From Prevotella sp. (GTDB lineage: Bacteria; Bacteroidota; Bacteroidia; Bacteroidales; Bacteroidaceae), in NCBI GenBank assembly GCA_021204605.1, contig JAJPZD010000103.1:1-12141 (forward strand): DNA of 12,141 bases, read 5' to 3'. How positions within the stretch are numbered: position 1 is the stretch's first letter; each line of letters starts with the position of its first letter. Under the pieces are notes generated by a model. The model saw only the letters and a list, made by a program, of their open reading frames with translations, ran no database searches and was not told the origin of the DNA. The position numbers and the translations under genes are program-made. This document shows positions 1-6,300 of this stretch, piece by piece.

Positions 1-1121
1 TCAACGATTACAGCTACACCACCGACGGTAAGAAATACTCGCTCATCACAGAAGCTATCTATTCTAAGACAATGAAAAAAGAGGTGCTCTCGGCGGGTGC
101 TGAATATACTATAAGCCACACAAACAACGACTATACAGGAAACGTGAACACCGATGCCGTGCTGAATTCCCAGAAACTGTATTTCTTCACACAATTGCAA
201 GGCACTCTGTGGAAACTGAACTATATGCTGGGTATCGGGGCAAGCTACAACAGGGTTTATCAGGATATTATCGGTTTCGACAAATGGACGTTCCGACCAC
301 AGCTATCCCTGAAATATAGTCCTTCAAAAAACACATCTATAAGATTATCCAGCAGACTGTCTGAAATAACACCTTCTCTGTCTGACCTTAGTGACGTAAG
401 GCAGCAGCAGGACGATCTTACCGCCAACGATGGCAACCCATACCTCAAGCCATGGTGGCAGAACTCTAATTCCTTGTCGTTCGACTGGGACACCGATGTT
501 TTCTCACTGAACTATTACGGCTCGCTCAGCTACTCCTCACACCCTATTTCTTCATCGATATATCCTGAACTGCAGGAATACGGCTCTTATATGATCATAA
601 CAAAGTCGGAAAACCAGAAAAACTTCTTGAAAAGCTACCAGGAAATGGATTTTACGCTCCATGCCATAAAAGACATCCTTGACCTGAAAGCCTACGGCTC
701 TTTCTCAACATTCAGAAACCACGGTAATAACTACCTGCATACTTACAAATACTGGCAATGGGGTTGCTCGGCTGAGCTGATGCTGGGCAACTGGGATGTC
801 ATGTACGAGTTCGCAACGGCTGACAGGTCTTTGTGGGGTGAAAATATCTATGGGGGCGAAAACAGCTCTTCCCTCGCCGCCTCATACAAGTACAAGGGGT
901 TGGAAGTGGGTCTTGGTGTATTGTTGTTGGGTTACGCACAAGGCTTCGACTATTACAACGAGTGCCTAAGTCAATATTACAAGAGTGTCGGACACACCTA
1001 CATAAAAAACAACGGCAACATGATTTATTTCAGTTTAGCATATAAGTTCAGTTATGGACGTAAATACAACGCAGGAAACCGTCAACTGTACAATGGAGAC
1101 CATGACAATGGCGTAAAATAA
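1..1121 (+). CDS. Outer-membrane beta-barrel protein, TonB-dependent-receptor-like, C-terminal part (5' truncated by window)
   Basis: The frame is open from base 3, so the Met at base 72 is internal and 372 codons of the C-terminal part are visible. The protein is a run of alternating polar/aromatic beta-strands (for example LNYMLGIGASYNRVY, FRPQLSLKYSPS, LSFDWDTDVFSLNYYGSLSY), the pattern of an outer-membrane barrel. It ends with a last strand MIYFSLAYKFSYGRKYNAG and a short polar tail, DNGVK, which is the usual ending of the Bacteroidetes 'outer membrane protein beta-barrel' proteins related to TonB-dependent receptors. The plug and any carboxypeptidase-like N-terminal domain would lie upstream of the window. 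Substrate cannot be told. The family call is from recognition of the barrel pattern and ending; whether it has a functional plug is unknown. A small ORF follows 25 bases downstream on the same strand. Confidence 0.8.
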   Translation, partial: NDYSYTTDGKKYSLITEAIYSKTMKKEVLSAGAEYTISHTNNDYTGNVNTDAVLNSQKLYFFTQLQGTLWKLNYMLGIGASYNRVYQDIIGFDKWTFRPQLSLKYSPSKNTSIRLSSRLSEITPSLSDLSDVRQQQDDLTANDGNPYLKPWWQNSNSLSFDWDTDVFSLNYYGSLSYSSHPISSSIYPELQEYGSYMIITKSENQKNFLKSYQEMDFTLHAIKDILDLKAYGSFSTFRNHGNNYLHTYKYWQWGCSAELMLGNWDVMYEFATADRSLWGENIYGGENSSSLAASYKYKGLEVGLGVLLLGYAQGFDYYNECLSQYYKSVGHTYIKNNGNMIYFSLAYKFSYGRKYNAGNRQLYNGDHDNGVK

Positions 1122-1146
1122 TTAATTCTCATAACTCTCTAAACCA

Positions 1147-1395
1147 ATGTCTTATATCGTTACGATTAGCGACATAAAGAACATAGTAGGTATCCAATAC
1201 GATAGCGATGGAACGCTTATGCTGCAATACATCGCAACGGCGAATGTAAGTGGTGATGCCACTGGAATCAAAGGCATGACATTGCAGAGAGTAGCAGGAG
1301 ACAACAGGATTTATACTATCAGTGGTCAGCTTGTGAACGCAGCCACGAAGAAAGGTATCTACATTGTGAACGGAAAGAAAGTACTTATTAAGTAA
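1147..1395 (+). CDS. Small ORF carrying an orphan C-terminal sorting-type tail (82 aa); possible gene remnant
   Basis: The 82-residue frame starts with MSYIVTISDIKNIVG, has no signal peptide or membrane segment, and its second half (about residues 55-82) reads RIYTISGQLVN...GIYIVNGKKVLIK. This is the form of the C-terminal tail found on many secreted Prevotella proteins, such as the pectate lyase in this same window (KLYNLNGQRV...NGKKLIVK). An in-frame stop lies at 1132-1134, just before the ATG, so no longer reading is possible without a frameshift. Without an export signal the tail should have no work to do, so the simplest reading is the 3' remnant of a decayed secreted-protein gene. A real small protein, co-transcribed with the barrel gene 25 bases upstream, is the alternative. 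No promoter was seen in front of it. Confidence 0.5.
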   Translation: MSYIVTISDIKNIVGIQYDSDGTLMLQYIATANVSGDATGIKGMTLQRVAGDNRIYTISGQLVNAATKKGIYIVNGKKVLIK

Positions 1396-1400
1396 CAAGT

Positions 1401-1452
1401 CAAAAAAATCGGTTGCGGGCATATTTCTCAATGATAATACCTTGCAACCGAT
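1401..1452 (-). terminator. Possible minus-strand intrinsic terminator after the DUF4840-like lipoprotein gene
   Basis: A perfect 9-bp inverted repeat (1408-1416 with 1444-1452, ATCGGTTGC/GCAACCGAT) encloses a 27-base loop. On the minus strand it is followed directly by a run of seven U residues (plus-strand A run at 1402-1408, which overlaps the first stem base by one). The U-tract suits a terminator for the minus-strand gene ending at 1518. The large loop lowers confidence. Confidence 0.5.
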
Positions 1453-1462
1453 AATTATAAAG

Positions 1463-1504
1463 TAAAGGGATGGCAGATCTGTTGAAACGTCTGTCATCCT
1501 TTTA
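1463..1504. terminator. Bidirectional hairpin terminator between convergent genes
   Basis: GGATGGCAGA (1468-1477) pairs with TCTGTCATCC (1490-1499) with one G-U wobble in the RNA. The stem extends outward through A/T pairs (1463-1467 with 1500-1504) to about 15 bp around a 12-base loop. The flanks give a TTTTA tract on the plus strand and a CUUUA tract on the minus strand. It sits between the plus-strand ORF ending at 1395 and the minus-strand gene ending at 1518, so it can serve both. Confidence 0.6.
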
Positions 1505-1517
1505 TCTTGTCTCTCTT

Positions 1518-2147
1518 TCAATACTTCGTTGCGTAGAATTCCAGCAGCGTATTGGAATTATCCAAACTGTTGCTGTTATAGAATAGTTCCATCTCCTCTC
1601 CATCCTGATAAACTCCCGCCAAGTATATTGGAATATCTATCATACCGTTATAATATACACCCAGTGAAGGGATGTAAAAAGATATTTGCACCTTGTGGTT
1701 ATCTCCGCTATATGTAAGCTCATTATATGTTACTGTAACAGGATAAACATAATAATACAAATAGGAGGATGTCGGCTTTGGGTACAGCACATAGTTAAGC
1801 CTAAGAGTCTGGTTATCTGCATTCTCTATAGCCTCTTTCAGCTCACTATGATTGGTGATGCATTTGGCAAGCACACGTCCAGGCACATTCTGTATCACAA
1901 TCGTGGAATCCGTATATATGACTGCTGACAGAGAAGTCACTGAATCAACCTGATTGGATGTTGTCGTGATGGTGTCGTTGTAGAAATAAATCTTGCCGCC
2001 ATAATAATAGCCAGACATGAGATTCGTGTAGCTCTTGTAGTCCTCATCACTAAGGCCATTGTCGTCATCGTCACCCAAGCAGGAAACGAGCGACATCGTT
2101 GCCATGCATAAAAGCACGAATGCTGATAATTTTGATAATACTTTCAT
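1518..2147 (-). CDS. Surface-type lipoprotein, DUF4840-like
   Basis: This 209-residue protein starts with a lipoprotein signal peptide: basic MKVLSK, a hydrophobic stretch, then a lipobox LVSC with the acylated Cys at residue 23. LGDDDD follows at once; an acidic stretch after the Cys is known in Bacteroidetes to send lipoproteins to the outer face of the outer membrane. The mature part is rich in Tyr, Ser and Thr and predicted beta (YYYGGKIYFYNDT, SSYLYYYVYPVTVTYNELTYSG), which resembles Bacteroidetes DUF4840 lipoproteins. No catalytic motif is visible and the function is unknown. It starts 101 bases after the folE stop. I found no TAnnTTTG box in that gap, so it may be the last cistron of the operon or use a weaker promoter. 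Hairpins at 1463-1504 and 1401-1452 can end its transcript. Confidence 0.75.
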   Translation of the reverse strand: MKVLSKLSAFVLLCMATMSLVSCLGDDDDNGLSDEDYKSYTNLMSGYYYGGKIYFYNDTITTTSNQVDSVTSLSAVIYTDSTIVIQNVPGRVLAKCITNHSELKEAIENADNQTLRLNYVLYPKPTSSYLYYYVYPVTVTYNELTYSGDNHKVQISFYIPSLGVYYNGMIDIPIYLAGVYQDGEEMELFYNSNSLDNSNTLLEFYATKY

Positions 2148-2248
2148 TTTTTTGACTTTATTACTACTGCTATTTTAATTAATAACACCTTAATTTACAA
2201 GACAGTGCATTTAGGGCTTTGACAGATTATCTCAATATCATTGAAACA

Positions 2249-2833
2249 TCAGTCGTTACGCCGCAACAGATTCATAAACTCCTGACGCGTCTTGGCCTGG
2301 TTGAACGCACCCGAAAAGTCACTCGTCGTCGTTATGGCGTTTTGTTTCTCCACGCCCCTCATCTGCATGCACAGGTGTTGGGCCTCAATGACCACCATGA
2401 CGCCAAGAGGCTTCAGGGTCTCCTGAATACAGTCTTTTATCTGTAACGTCATGCGCTCTTGCACCTGCAGGCGATGGCTGTAAACATCAACCACACGGGC
2501 TATCTTGCTCAGTCCAGTTATATGACCGTTGGGTATGTACGCCACGTGCACCTTGCCGTAGAAAGGCAGCAGGTGATGCTCACAGAGCGAGAAGAAGTCA
2601 ATATCCTTGACTATCACCATCTGGTTGTATTTCTCCTCAAACAACGCATCAAGGAGCACCTTATGGGCATCCTCTCCATAGCCACGGGTGAACACCTGCA
2701 TAGCTTTCGCAACGCGCATTGGAGTCTTAAGCAGGCCATCACGCCCTGTGTCCTCTCCCAAAAGCTCGATTATCCTCTTGTAGTGCGACGCAAGCTCGTC
2801 AAGGCCTTCACGGTATTCTGTCTCAGGATTCAT
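2249..2833 (-). CDS. folE: GTP cyclohydrolase I
   Basis: FolE converts GTP to 7,8-dihydroneopterin triphosphate, the first step of tetrahydrofolate synthesis and also of the queuosine/tetrahydropterin routes, in the cytoplasm as a homodecamer. Counting from the ATG at 2833 the protein is 194 residues. The zinc ligands of the family are present: Cys84 and His87 in [10 protein letters not shown] and Cys155 in QHLCMQMRG. The catalytic-type histidines are His86 and His153. GYGED, the [11 protein letters not shown] segment and the C-terminal [10 protein letters not shown] segment are also typical. An in-frame TTG three codons upstream (2842) would give a slightly longer protein; it directly follows a TAA, and the ATG is the more likely start. 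It is the last clear member of the operon, 45 bases after the SPOR gene. Confidence 0.95.
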   Translation of the reverse strand: MNPETEYREGLDELASHYKRIIELLGEDTGRDGLLKTPMRVAKAMQVFTRGYGEDAHKVLLDALFEEKYNQMVIVKDIDFFSLCEHHLLPFYGKVHVAYIPNGHITGLSKIARVVDVYSHRLQVQERMTLQIKDCIQETLKPLGVMVVIEAQHLCMQMRGVEKQNAITTTSDFSGAFNQAKTRQEFMNLLRRND

Positions 2834-2878
2834 ATTTATCAATTAAACGATTCATGGTGCCACACAATCATACGCGCG

Positions 2879-3499
2879 TCAGTTGGCAACGGTGATCTTC
2901 CCTTTCACTATGCACGCATCCTTATAGCCCATCGCCTTAATGTCTTTGAGCACATTATCTGCCTCCTGGTAGGTGCGGAAATTACCCACACGACAGATCC
3001 AACGTGGTGAATAGAAATGCACATATATCGGATACTCAGGGAATTTAGCCTTCACCTCCTTGCCGATACGTTCCGCATTGTTCTTGTCATTGCGTGTGTT
3101 GCCGCCGGAATACACCTGCACACGGTAGCCCGTCACAGTGGTTCCGTTGCGCATCACCTTCCTGTCGGTGTTCACACTGCCTTCTTCCGAAGATGATGAT
3201 GTTGTCTCCGGCTTTACAACAGAGGCACTCTCCCTCCCTGTATTCTCTGATACTGTTCCCGTGCTTGGCGTGCCACTGTTTCTCTTTTCCGGGATCACAG
3301 CGGGGGCTGGTTGCGATTGCGCAGGGGAGGAAATCTCAAGCTTGGCACTGTTCACCAATTCATCGATGTCCTTGCTCTGGTTGACCGTGACAACCCCATC
3401 CCCTGCCCTTCGCATTCTCAGTTCATCGAGAAACTCCTGTGCCCTGAGCTGCACGGCAAGGGCGGAGAGAATAAACAACAGTGCGGCGAATCGTTTCAT
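2879..3499 (-). CDS. Exported SPOR-domain protein
   Basis: This 206-residue protein has an N-terminal signal peptide (MKRFAALLFILSALAVQLRA, likely cut before Gln21). A low-complexity Ser/Thr/Pro/Glu-rich linker covers about residues 55-115, and a SPOR domain covers about 122-203 (GYRVQVYSGG, then WICRVGNFRTYQEAD and GYKDACIV). SPOR domains bind denuded glycan strands of peptidoglycan, often at division sites; here that role is inferred from the family. No lipobox is present, so it is likely periplasmic. It begins 32 bases after the tpiA stop and ends 45 bases before folE, within one operon. Its partner in the envelope is not evident. Confidence 0.88.
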   Translation of the reverse strand: MKRFAALLFILSALAVQLRAQEFLDELRMRRAGDGVVTVNQSKDIDELVNSAKLEISSPAQSQPAPAVIPEKRNSGTPSTGTVSENTGRESASVVKPETTSSSSEEGSVNTDRKVMRNGTTVTGYRVQVYSGGNTRNDKNNAERIGKEVKAKFPEYPIYVHFYSPRWICRVGNFRTYQEADNVLKDIKAMGYKDACIVKGKITVAN

Positions 3500-3531
3500 T
3501 TGTTATGGTTTTTAGTATGTACCACCTCTGA

Positions 3532-4287
3532 TTACCATGCGTTGACGATACCGAGGAAGTCTGCTGCCTTCAAGGAAGCGCCTCCGATAAGACCTCCGTC
3601 GATGTCTGGCTTTGAAAACAGCTCAGCAGCGTTGCTTGCCTTACAACTGCCTCCATAGAGTATTGAGGTGTCGTCAGCAACAGCCTGTCCGTATCTGCCG
3701 GCGATTATGCTGCGGATATATGCCTGTATCTCCTCTGCCTGGTCCGACGTTGCCGTTTTGCCCGTACCGATAGCCCAGATAGGCTCGTAGGCGATGATGA
3801 TATTCTTGAATTCCTCCTCACTGAGGTTGAACACGCTGCTCTCAAGCTCCATCTTTACAACCTCGTTCTGCTTGTTTGCCTCACGCTCCTCAAGACTCTC
3901 GCCGATACAGAATATCACCTTCAAGCCATTCTTGAGTGCAAGAAGCACCTTGTTTTTCAATATCTCCGGAGTCTCTCCATAATAGCCGCGACGCTCAGAG
4001 TGACCAAGGATGACATACTGTGCACCGGTGCTCTTTACCATTTCTGCGGAAACCTCACCGGTGTATGCTCCCTTCTCCTTGTCGGCGCAGTTCTCTGCTC
4101 CAAGTCCCACTACATCCTGATCAATCAATTGGGCAACGCTTGCAAGGTGTATGAACGGAGTGCAGATCACAACATCGCACTTTGGCTTGTTGTTTTTCAG
4201 TGTCTCGTTAAGCTCCTTTGCGAGAGCAATACCATCTTGCAGGTTCATGTTCATTTTCCAGTTGCCTGCTACAATTTTCTTTCTCAT
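3532..4287 (-). CDS. tpiA: Triosephosphate isomerase (in frame with the upstream membrane protein)
   Basis: TpiA interconverts dihydroxyacetone phosphate and glyceraldehyde 3-phosphate in glycolysis and gluconeogenesis. From the ATG at 4287 it has 251 residues, the normal family length, starting [13 protein letters not shown]. All catalytic parts are there: Lys11 (NWKMN), His96 (ILGHSERR), Glu168 ([15 protein letters not shown]), and the phosphate-binding ends YGGSCK (211-216) and GGLIGGASL (231-239). There is no stop codon between the upstream membrane-protein gene and this ATG, so it is also residues 441-691 of a continuous 691-codon frame starting at 5607. I annotate tpiA separately because the enzyme is complete from its own Met and the preceding A-rich stretch looks like a Bacteroidetes start region. 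Whether a fused protein is also made is open. Confidence 0.95.
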   Translation of the reverse strand: MRKKIVAGNWKMNMNLQDGIALAKELNETLKNNKPKCDVVICTPFIHLASVAQLIDQDVVGLGAENCADKEKGAYTGEVSAEMVKSTGAQYVILGHSERRGYYGETPEILKNKVLLALKNGLKVIFCIGESLEEREANKQNEVVKMELESSVFNLSEEEFKNIIIAYEPIWAIGTGKTATSDQAEEIQAYIRSIIAGRYGQAVADDTSILYGGSCKASNAAELFSKPDIDGGLIGGASLKAADFLGIVNAW

Positions 4288-5607
4288 TTTCTTTTTGCCT
4301 TTTAAAAGTTGATATATCTTATTGGATTTTCTCTTATCCTTAATCCATACAGTGAAATGCCACGTCCGGTCGGCTATACTCAGCAACACCAATGGCAGGA
4401 TGTACCACAGAAACACCTTCGACAACTTGCGTGCCAACGACACATCGGCTATCTTGCCATACTCTGTATCCTCAAGTCTGCCGGAGTTAGTGTCGAGCTT
4501 CGGCAGGTCGTTGCAGCTCCACTTCCCTATCACCACCCCATCTTTAAGCAGCAACAAGCCAGGATTGCTTCTGATTACCGTCTTTAGCGTTATCTCATCG
4601 GTCATATAGAAATCATATTCCGCACCCGTGATGTCACGCCAGTATTGTATCGCCTTCCCCGTACTTGCTGTCAGTGCATAGAACGGATACCCGTATGCCT
4701 TGCTGTACTCATACAGCATCTCTATGTCCCCAAACGAGGAGTCATCGGCTGTCTCCAGATGGGGAGACACAAGCAGGAATGAATAGTCGTTATAGCCCAG
4801 CACGCTGTCAGTGATGTCCTCTCCATCGTCCATCGTCTGTATCGAGAAATCGTGTATCGGAGGAACATATCCCTTTGATGTCTGCACCGTCCGGCTGTCG
4901 ATGAACGTCCACGTGCTGTCGGGATAGTCGTCAAGGGTGAACACCCTTCTCTCTCCGTCCTTCTCCAAGATGAATGTCGTCTCATACTGCGGTCCTTGCT
5001 CTCCTTCAGGTATCTCCATACCTGCTTTTATGTCTGCTCCGACATGATATGGGCGGAAATCAAACGGCGGCAACGTGTATAGACTCCTACCGGCAGAGAA
5101 CAGGATGAAAAACACCGTATATGCCACCACTATCGCCTGGTTGGAACGGCTGATAAACCGTGGCATCACCAACGGTTTAACGCACAGCACTATGGCGGCT
5201 ATCAGCAGAACGATGTTCTTATAGAACGTCTCCCAGTTGGTCAGCACCAAGGCATCTCCGAAACACCCACAGTCTTGTATCGGGTCTGACACCGCCAACC
5301 ATAGCGTCAACGGTGTCATCACCGCCATGAACAGCAGCACGAGGCGTGATACAAGCCGCCGCCCTACCGCAAAGAGTACGAACACCCCCAAACAAAACTC
5401 CAACGCCCCGAGCAGCACTGCAGCACCTAACATCACGTAGTCAGGAATGAATGCCGACAGACCTACCACCTCAAGATAGTCGTGTATCTTGTACTTTGTG
5501 CCAAGCGGGTCTATCGACTTCACGTAACCTGAGAAGATGAATGTTACGGCAACAATCAAACGGCATAGGTTGACAATCAATGTGAGTGTCAGTCTCTTAA
5601 CGCTCAT
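3532..5607 (-). CDS. MauE/DoxX-like membrane protein with periplasmic thioredoxin-like domain; frame continues into TpiA
   Basis: Residues 1-440 form a membrane protein. There are helices at about 7-26, 57-80, 88-106, 129-147 and 157-172, a large soluble part (about 175-392), and a last helix at about 396-412. The helical part has the DCGCFGD motif (Cys113, Cys115) seen in MauE/DoxX-like proteins and resembles the 'BT_3928 family' beside tpiA in Bacteroides. The soluble part looks thioredoxin-like ([26 protein letters not shown]) but lacks a CxxC pair, so it is probably not redox-active. After the last helix comes a basic tail (KDKRKSNK...LLKGKKK), then Met441, which starts a complete TpiA. 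The number of helices would leave the tail in the cytosol, so a fused TpiA is topologically possible. The start overlaps the DUF1599 gene by 11 bases, suggesting coupled translation. Alternatives are a recent loss of the stop codon or a sequence error. The role of the membrane part is unknown. Confidence 0.75.
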   Translation of the reverse strand: MSVKRLTLTLIVNLCRLIVAVTFIFSGYVKSIDPLGTKYKIHDYLEVVGLSAFIPDYVMLGAAVLLGALEFCLGVFVLFAVGRRLVSRLVLLFMAVMTPLTLWLAVSDPIQDCGCFGDALVLTNWETFYKNIVLLIAAIVLCVKPLVMPRFISRSNQAIVVAYTVFFILFSAGRSLYTLPPFDFRPYHVGADIKAGMEIPEGEQGPQYETTFILEKDGERRVFTLDDYPDSTWTFIDSRTVQTSKGYVPPIHDFSIQTMDDGEDITDSVLGYNDYSFLLVSPHLETADDSSFGDIEMLYEYSKAYGYPFYALTASTGKAIQYWRDITGAEYDFYMTDEITLKTVIRSNPGLLLLKDGVVIGKWSCNDLPKLDTNSGRLEDTEYGKIADVSLARKLSKVFLWYILPLVLLSIADRTWHFTVWIKDKRKSNKIYQLLKGKKKMRKKIVAGNWKMNMNLQDGIALAKELNETLKNNKPKCDVVICTPFIHLASVAQLIDQDVVGLGAENCADKEKGAYTGEVSAEMVKSTGAQYVILGHSERRGYYGETPEILKNKVLLALKNGLKVIFCIGESLEEREANKQNEVVKMELESSVFNLSEEEFKNIIIAYEPIWAIGTGKTATSDQAEEIQAYIRSIIAGRYGQAVADDTSILYGGSCKASNAAELFSKPDIDGGLIGGASLKAADFLGIVNAW

Positions 5608-6157
5608 CTCCCTCCGTGAGTTTTATCACACCAAACACTGAATAGTTGATTATATCCATATAGTTGGCGTCGATGCCTTCAGACACGAGGGTCGCTCCTC
5701 CGATGTCCTCTATCTCCTTCACGCGTTGTATCTTCGTAAGTATGAAATCTGTATAACTGCTCACACGCATCAGCCGCCACGCCTCATCGTAGTCGTGGTT
5801 CTTCCTCAACATCAGCTTCAGCGCTTCGCCGGCATGGCGGTCGTACATCGCCAATGCCTCGTCATTCGTGATATCGGGAGCATCCACGAAACCTTTCTCA
5901 AGCTGGATAAGACCGATAAGTCCGTAGTTGATAAGACCGATGAACTCGCCCCTTATACCCTCGTCAACGAGTGCCTCGCCCTTCGTCTCGATGCTCCTGA
6001 TTCGCTTCGCCTTGATGAACAGCTGGTCAGTAAGCGACGATGGGCGCAGGATACGCCAGGAAGGGCCATAATCGTGCAACTTCTTCGCAAAGAGCTCACG
6101 ACACTCCGACATCACCTCTCTGAACTGCTCCTCTGTACTGATTTTAGCGTTTGACAT
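5597..6157 (-). CDS. DUF1599 protein with two tandem copies of the domain
   Basis: This 186-residue soluble protein has no signal peptide. It contains two related halves: residues 28-89 ([17 protein letters not shown]...[14 protein letters not shown]) and 121-183 ([17 protein letters not shown]...[14 protein letters not shown]), with identical key positions HDY, W, R, SS-TD, EGI and INY. The sequence matches the DUF1599 family, which I recall being linked to nucleotide-modification-associated domains. No reaction is established that I can assign, and no classical catalytic motif is visible. It is the first gene of the operon; its last 11 bases overlap the start of the membrane-protein gene (GAG GGA GAT GAG CGT TAA contains the next ATG). 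A -7 box lies just upstream at 6182-6189. Confidence 0.85.
   Translation of the reverse strand: MSNAKISTEEQFREVMSECRELFAKKLHDYGPSWRILRPSSLTDQLFIKAKRIRSIETKGEALVDEGIRGEFIGLINYGLIGLIQLEKGFVDAPDITNDEALAMYDRHAGEALKLMLRKNHDYDEAWRLMRVSSYTDFILTKIQRVKEIEDIGGATLVSEGIDANYMDIINYSVFGVIKLTEGDER
5609..6076 (-). repeat. Internal duplication within the DUF1599 protein
   Basis: Two units of about 62 residues (DNA 5891-6076 and 5609-5797) align nearly without gaps at a spacing of 93 residues. They share the pattern HDY...W R...SS.TD...K..R...IE..G...LV.EGI......INY...G.I.L..G. At DNA level they have diverged, so this is an old duplication, not an active repeat. Confidence 0.8.
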
Positions 6158-6181
6158 TTTCCTTTACGCGGATATTCACTG

Positions 6182-6189
6182 CAAAGTTA
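6182..6189 (-). promoter_or_regulatory. Bacteroidetes -7 promoter element for the DUF1599-tpiA-folE operon
   Basis: The minus strand reads TAACTTTGC here, matching the -7 consensus TAnnTTTG, 25 bases before the DUF1599 start codon. That would place transcription start about 15-20 bases before the ATG. No clear TTG is found at the -33 spacing, where the sequence is only T-rich. Confidence 0.5.
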
Positions 6190-6245
6190 GCAATTATATT
6201 TGAGAAAATAGTAAAACTCTTTAATTCTTCATTTTTCATTGGAGC

Positions 6246-6278
6246 AAAAAAAGAGGAGAAACCTCACGGCCTCTCCTC
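6246..6278 (-). terminator. Strong intrinsic terminator of the pectate lyase gene
   Basis: On the minus strand GAGGAGAGGCC pairs with GGUUUCUCCUC (plus-strand 6268-6278 with 6253-6263), an 11-bp stem with two G-U pairs closed by a GTGA (GNRA) tetraloop. Seven U residues follow (A run 6246-6252). It begins 22 bases past the lyase stop codon and separates the lyase from the DUF1599 operon promoter. Confidence 0.9.
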
Positions 6279-6300
6279 TCCTTCTAATTAAAAAATATAC

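Noticed and set aside
1129..1521. 130-codon minus-strand ORF opposite the small plus-strand ORF
   Set aside because: It runs through both terminator hairpins and resembles no family; it is a chance frame opposite and beyond the 82-residue ORF.
2459..3010. 183-codon plus-strand ORF opposite folE and the SPOR gene
   Set aside because: It is a shadow of folE and the SPOR gene; both minus-strand genes have clear family motifs.
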